Shown: positions 34,229 through 37,346 of the stretch, in pieces
Layout: each line of letters opens with the position of its first letter
Numbering within the stretch: position 1 is the first letter of the stretch
NCBI GenBank assembly: GCA_004293445.1
Contig: RDYP01000025.1
Location: 1-37,346 of the forward strand
DNA: 37,346 nt
DNA from: Verrucomicrobiota bacterium
GTDB taxonomy: Bacteria > Verrucomicrobiota > Verrucomicrobiia > Verrucomicrobiales > Akkermansiaceae
Direction: 5' to 3'
Position numbers and translations under genes: made by a program
Notes under the pieces: generated by a model
Told to the model about the DNA's origin: nothing
What the model saw: only the letters and a program-made list of their open reading frames with translations
The model's database searches: none

Positions 34229-35212
34229 TTACGGCACCGGAACTTTGGAGAGGATGCGGTCGAGGATTTGGTCGCTATTCACCTCCTCGGCTTCGGCCTC
34301 GTAGCTCAGCAGGATGCGGTGGCGCAGGACGTCGTGCGCCATATCTTTGACATCCTGCGGGGTCACGAAGGCACGGCCGGCGCAGAAGGCTCGGGCGCGG
34401 GCGGTGAGGGCGAGGTTGATGGTGCCGCGGGGGGAGGCTCCGGCGCGGATGAGGTGCTTGAGGCCGTTGTCGATCTTGGCGGGGAAGCGGGTGGCGCGGA
34501 TGAGGTCGACGATGTATTCGCGGACGGCGGGGTCGATGTAGATTTGGTTCACGTAGGAGCGTGACTCAGCGACTTGCTGGGGGGTGGCGACGGTCTTGGT
34601 TTGGTAAGGTGCGACCGAGGTGGCCATGCGATCGAGGACCTCGAGTTCCTCATCTTTCGAGGGATAGCCGACGCTGACTTTGAGGAGGAATCGGTCGAGC
34701 TGGGCTTCGGGAAGTTGGTAAGTGCCTTCCTGATCGATGGGGTTCTGCGTGGCGAGGACGAGGAAGGGCTCGGGAAGCTTGTAGGTGGTGTCGGCGAGGG
34801 TGACTTGCTTCTCCTGCATCGCTTCCAGCAGCGCCGACTGGACCTTGGCCGGAGCGCGGTTGATTTCGTCGGCGAGAATCAAGTTGTTGAAGATGGGGCC
34901 GAGTTTTGGGGAGAATTTTGCTTCCTGGGGATTGTAGACCATGGTGCCGAGGAGGTCGGCGGGGAGAAGGTCGGGCGTGAACTGGAAGCGGGCGAATGAG
35001 GCATCGAGCGAGCCGGAGAGTGCCTTGACGGCCAGAGTTTTGGCGAGGCCGGGGACGCCTTCGAGGAGCACGTGGCCGTTGCAGAGAAGTCCGATGATCA
35101 GTCGGTCGACCAAGCGGTCTTGGCCGACCAGCACGCGGCCCATTTCCTCTTTCACGGCGCTGATCCAGCCGCTGGTGGCGGCGATTTTTTCGTGCAGTTC
35201 TTCGGTCGTCAT
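34229..35212 (-). CDS. moxR: MoxR-family AAA+ ATPase
   Basis: A 327-residue AAA+ ATPase of the MoxR class, chaperone-like proteins that act on VWA partners. Walker A GVPGLAKT (52-59), Walker B LILADEINRAP (111-121) and the sensor-1 segment VLATQNPIDQEGTYQLPEAQ are all present, followed by the C-terminal lid domain with GASPRGT. Standard length. It heads the moxR-DUF58-DUF4381-batA-batB/C-batD/E-cyclophilin series. The 118 bases upstream hold a 10-bp palindrome (35268-35277) and two copies of TGACTGGG (35231-35246). Confidence 0.95.
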   Translation of the reverse strand: MTTEELHEKIAATSGWISAVKEEMGRVLVGQDRLVDRLIIGLLCNGHVLLEGVPGLAKTLAVKALSGSLDASFARFQFTPDLLPADLLGTMVYNPQEAKFSPKLGPIFNNLILADEINRAPAKVQSALLEAMQEKQVTLADTTYKLPEPFLVLATQNPIDQEGTYQLPEAQLDRFLLKVSVGYPSKDEELEVLDRMATSVAPYQTKTVATPQQVAESRSYVNQIYIDPAVREYIVDLIRATRFPAKIDNGLKHLIRAGASPRGTINLALTARARAFCAGRAFVTPQDVKDMAHDVLRHRILLSYEAEAEEVNSDQILDRILSKVPVP

Positions 35213-35330
35213 GGATGGCTTGGAGAAGGATGACTGGGTGACTGGGTTCCTGCCAGTGTGAATCCGCGTCAGCTGACCACGAAGCGTGGCTGGGAGGGGC
35301 TACTGTCTGAAATTCCCGGGGTCGACGGGT

Positions 35331-35840
35331 TCAGTGGCGGAGGAGGCGCGCGACGAGCTTCGAGTCGTCATCACCAGCGGCCCAGACTTGCCGGAGGAAG
35401 TCTGCCGGGTGGAGATCGCCATGGCGGGCGAGAAAGGCACGATCTCCCCCGCAGCCGAACATCAGGTTGGGATCGAGCTCGCCGCGGAGTTTGGCGCGGG
35501 CTTTGGCAAGAATGCGTGGGAGGTAGGCGATGCCATGGATTTCGTCACCAAAGGTCGGGAGATCGTTCGCGGTGAGCTGGCGGGTGCCCGGCTGGCCTTT
35601 CATGACGACATGGAAGTAGTCGCGGCGAACGGCGGCGATGAGGAGGGCGGTGCTTGGAGATGGATCGCCTTCCTCGCAGAAGTCTTCGACAAAGTCGAAA
35701 AACTCCCGGGGCTGGTAGCCGATCTCTGCCAGCAGGGCGGCATCGAGCGGGCTTTCGTAATAGCGGGTGAAGTCGCGATCGCCGGCTTGATAGCGGTTCA
35801 CGCAGCGTTGGAAGAGGTCGATGAAGCGGTCGTTCCACAT
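35331..35840 (-). CDS. DUF5069 domain protein
   Basis: A 169-residue cytoplasmic protein. Its second half, with GIAYLPRILAKARAKLRGEL, a short loop and FLARHGDL...FLRQV, follows the pattern of DUF5069, a family common in Verrucomicrobia and Planctomycetes and of unknown role. The ATG at 35840 starts the recognisable chain; a GTG at 35870 would add ten residues and overlap the kamA stop by eleven bases. Either way it is close behind kamA and probably co-transcribed. No signal peptide or membrane segment. Confidence 0.78.
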   Translation of the reverse strand: MWNDRFIDLFQRCVNRYQAGDRDFTRYYESPLDAALLAEIGYQPREFFDFVEDFCEEGDPSPSTALLIAAVRRDYFHVVMKGQPGTRQLTANDLPTFGDEIHGIAYLPRILAKARAKLRGELDPNLMFGCGGDRAFLARHGDLHPADFLRQVWAAGDDDSKLVARLLRH

Positions 35841-35859
35841 GAGAGGACGGAGTGGGGAA

Positions 35860-37062
35860 TCAATGGGCACCGCAGGAGCTAGTCGCTTGATCGCGGAGGC
35901 GGAGGAGTTCGGAGGCGGGGATGGGGCTGGGTTCGGGGTATTCGAAGATCTCGCCCTCGTAGTTCCGGAGCACGGTTTTGTCGGGATCGCGGTGGACGAT
36001 GTAGTTGGGGTTGAGCGGGATTTTTCCGCCGCCGCCGGGGCCGTCGATCACGAATTGGGGGATGGCATAGCCGGTGGTGTGGCCGCGGAGGCCATCGATG
36101 ATTTCCACTCCGCGGGAGACGGGGGTCCGGAGGTGGGAGGATCCCCGGATCATGTCGCACTGGTAAAGATAGTAGGGACGGACGCGGCACATCAGGAGCT
36201 TGTGGACGAGGGCCTTTTGGACCTCTACCGAGTCGTTGACGCCTTTGAGGATCACGCTTTGGTTGCCAAGCGGGATGCCGGCATTGGCGAGGCGTTCGAG
36301 GCCCTGTTTGACCTCGAGGGTCAGTTCGCGGGGGTGGTTGGTGTGGATCGAAATGAAGAGCGGGTGATACTTCTGAAGCATCGTGCAGAGCTCCGGGGTG
36401 ATCCTTTGCGGCAGGAAGATGGGGATGCGCGAGCCGATGCGGAGGAACTGGAGGTGGGGAATCGCACGGAGGCGGGCGAGGATTTTCTCGAGCTTGGCGT
36501 CTGAGAAAAGAAGGGGATCGCCGCCGGACAGGAGGACGTCGCGGATTTCCGTATGTTGTTCAAGGTAGCGGAAGGCGGGTTCCCATTGGGTTTCCAGATG
36601 CTGATCGCCAACGCCGGACACGACTCGTGAGCGGGTGCAGTATCGGCAGTAGGAAGCGCAGCGATCGGTGACGAGGAAGAGGACGCGATCGGGGTAGCGG
36701 TGCACGAGGCCGGGGACGGGCATGTGGGAGTCCTCGCCGCAGGGGTCGGCCATTTCTTCGGGTGCGTCCCAGCCTTCTTCGATGCGTGGGATCACCTGGC
36801 GGCGAATCGGGCAGTCGGGATTTTGCGCATCGATGAGATTGAAGAAGTGCGGGGTGATCGACATCGCCAGCTTGTTGCCGGCGAGGAGAACTCCGGCGCG
36901 TTCTTCATCGGTGAGGGTGAGGCGTTCCTCCAGTGCTGCGAGGGTCGAGACCCGGTTTTTGAGCTGCCAGGTGGCATCGTCCCAGTGAGGCATGACCGAC
37001 TCCGGCCAATAGCCGGGGCTGTGGGAGCGAAAGGAAGGTTCGAGGTCGTTTGAGTGGCCCAT
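35860..37062 (-). CDS. kamA: Lysine 2,3-aminomutase-type radical SAM enzyme (KamA family)
   Basis: A 400-residue radical-SAM, PLP-dependent enzyme expected to turn L-lysine into beta-lysine. The cluster motif is CASYCRYC (Cys135, Cys139, Cys142), the SAM-binding LLSGGDPL follows at 177-184, and PLP lysine lies in GGGGKIPL (Lys347). The two aspartates that hold the lysine side chain in the clostridial enzyme (293 and 330, from memory) have counterparts at Asp303 and Asp340 with the same spacing to the PLP lysine (337 and 347). The C-terminal PNYIVHRDPDKTVLRNYEG is the long-form KamA ending, absent from EpmB. No beta-lysine acetyltransferase (ablB) is adjacent. A translation-factor role as with EpmB cannot be fully excluded. 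Confidence 0.88.
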   Translation of the reverse strand: MGHSNDLEPSFRSHSPGYWPESVMPHWDDATWQLKNRVSTLAALEERLTLTDEERAGVLLAGNKLAMSITPHFFNLIDAQNPDCPIRRQVIPRIEEGWDAPEEMADPCGEDSHMPVPGLVHRYPDRVLFLVTDRCASYCRYCTRSRVVSGVGDQHLETQWEPAFRYLEQHTEIRDVLLSGGDPLLFSDAKLEKILARLRAIPHLQFLRIGSRIPIFLPQRITPELCTMLQKYHPLFISIHTNHPRELTLEVKQGLERLANAGIPLGNQSVILKGVNDSVEVQKALVHKLLMCRVRPYYLYQCDMIRGSSHLRTPVSRGVEIIDGLRGHTTGYAIPQFVIDGPGGGGKIPLNPNYIVHRDPDKTVLRNYEGEIFEYPEPSPIPASELLRLRDQATSSCGAH

Positions 37063-37247
37063 CGGGTGTGGCTGAAGTTAGGGAGCAATCCGATCCTGTC
37101 AAACTGGGGCTTGGTGGAATGAGGTGAGGGTCGGGGGTCGGGGGTCGGTGCTGGTTGATAAATGGTAGGGACTGACCGCCGGGCGGTCCCACTTTACCCG
37201 CGGCTGTGGAGGCGATGGTTTTGCGAATGCATTGGCGATTCGCTTGC
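37063..37247. other. Non-coding gap with heptamer repeats and a palindrome
   Basis: No gene seen. GGGTCGG occurs three times in tandem (37128-37148), the same heptamer as the array at the left window edge. GACCGCC (37174-37180) and GGCGGTC (37182-37188) form a near-continuous palindrome, with flanking GGGAC and GTCCC that could pair instead; it is REP-like in shape. The promoter of kamA should also lie here, but no clear boxes were found. Confidence 0.75.
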
Positions 37248-37346
37248 GTGTTCGGGGCTGGTGTTCGGGGCTGGTGTTCGGGGCTGGTGTTCGGGGCTGG
37301 TGTTCGGGGCTGGTGTTCGGGGCTGGTGTTCGGGGCTGGTGTTCGG
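37248..37346. repeat. 13-bp tandem repeat at the window edge
   Basis: The unit GTGTTCGGGGCTG occurs seven times without a mismatch (37248-37338), followed by the first eight bases of an eighth copy cut by the window end. Each unit has one GGGG run. The period is unrelated to the 7-base array at the other edge. True copy number unknown. Confidence 0.97.

Noticed and set aside
35860-37062. EpmB (EF-P lysine modification) identity for the radical SAM gene
   Set aside because: Length 400 and the long C-terminal block with PLP and substrate residues fit KamA better; no epmA or efp is adjacent.
37248-37346. CRISPR array or iterons of an origin
   Set aside because: Head-to-tail units of 13 bases with no spacers and no cas or rep gene nearby.

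Overview
This 37.3-kb window looks like chromosomal DNA of a high-GC member of the Verrucomicrobiota, most likely a Verrucomicrobiales relative (inference). The pointers are a DUF1549/DUF1553 plus DUF1501 secreted pair (typical of the Planctomycetes-Verrucomicrobia group), a Gram-negative cell plan (outer-membrane barrel, Bat proteins, Tat-exported lipoprotein-free binding protein) combined with mcsA-mcsB-clpC, and translation starts that lack Shine-Dalgarno sequences. Both window ends run into short tandem repeats, so the window may be a whole contig cut at repeats. No rRNA, tRNA, CRISPR, transposase or phage gene was recognised.

Layout. (1) 1-5.6 kb: a nitrate/bicarbonate-family ABC importer (nrtA-nrtB-nrtD order, minus strand), preceded by a second NrtA-like protein that has no signal peptide and is divergent from a LysR regulator. 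The intercistronic gaps of this cluster hold three clear inverted-repeat structures. (2) 5.6-10.1 kb: an alginate-export-type outer-membrane barrel, a secreted S10 serine carboxypeptidase and a GNAT-nitrilase fusion. (3) 10.4-12.2 kb: a CPA2 (Kef-type) cation/proton antiporter. (4) 12.3-16.5 kb: mcsA-mcsB-clpC, the protein-arginine-phosphorylation proteolysis module, without ctsR. (5) 16.5-20.7 kb: ilvE, a small secreted protein of unknown role, an M32 carboxypeptidase and a divergent ornithine-cyclodeaminase-family protein. (6) 20.8-24.0 kb, plus strand: the DUF1549/1553-DUF1501 pair. (7) 24.0-26.4 kb: plsY-gpsA-dedA, a phospholipid-precursor operon. (8) 26.6-35.2 kb: a complete moxR-DUF58-DUF4381-batA-batB/C-batD/E 'aerotolerance' operon ending in a secreted cyclophilin and a strong terminator. 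(9) 35.3-37.1 kb: a lysine 2,3-aminomutase-type radical SAM enzyme and a DUF5069 protein.

How genes work together. The first cluster has the makings of a self-regulated anion uptake system: importer, a soluble paralogue of its binding protein that could report ligand inside the cell, a LysR regulator with a 24-bp palindrome in the divergent promoter, and a foldable leader RNA before nrtA. No assimilatory reductase or ANTAR antiterminator is in the window, so the ligand (nitrate, nitrite, cyanate or bicarbonate) is open. The Bat operon is condensed: BatB+BatC and BatD+BatE are each one polypeptide, and each fusion junction still carries what looks like the signal peptide of the second partner. 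The plus strand is strikingly G-rich throughout, although most genes lie on the minus strand.
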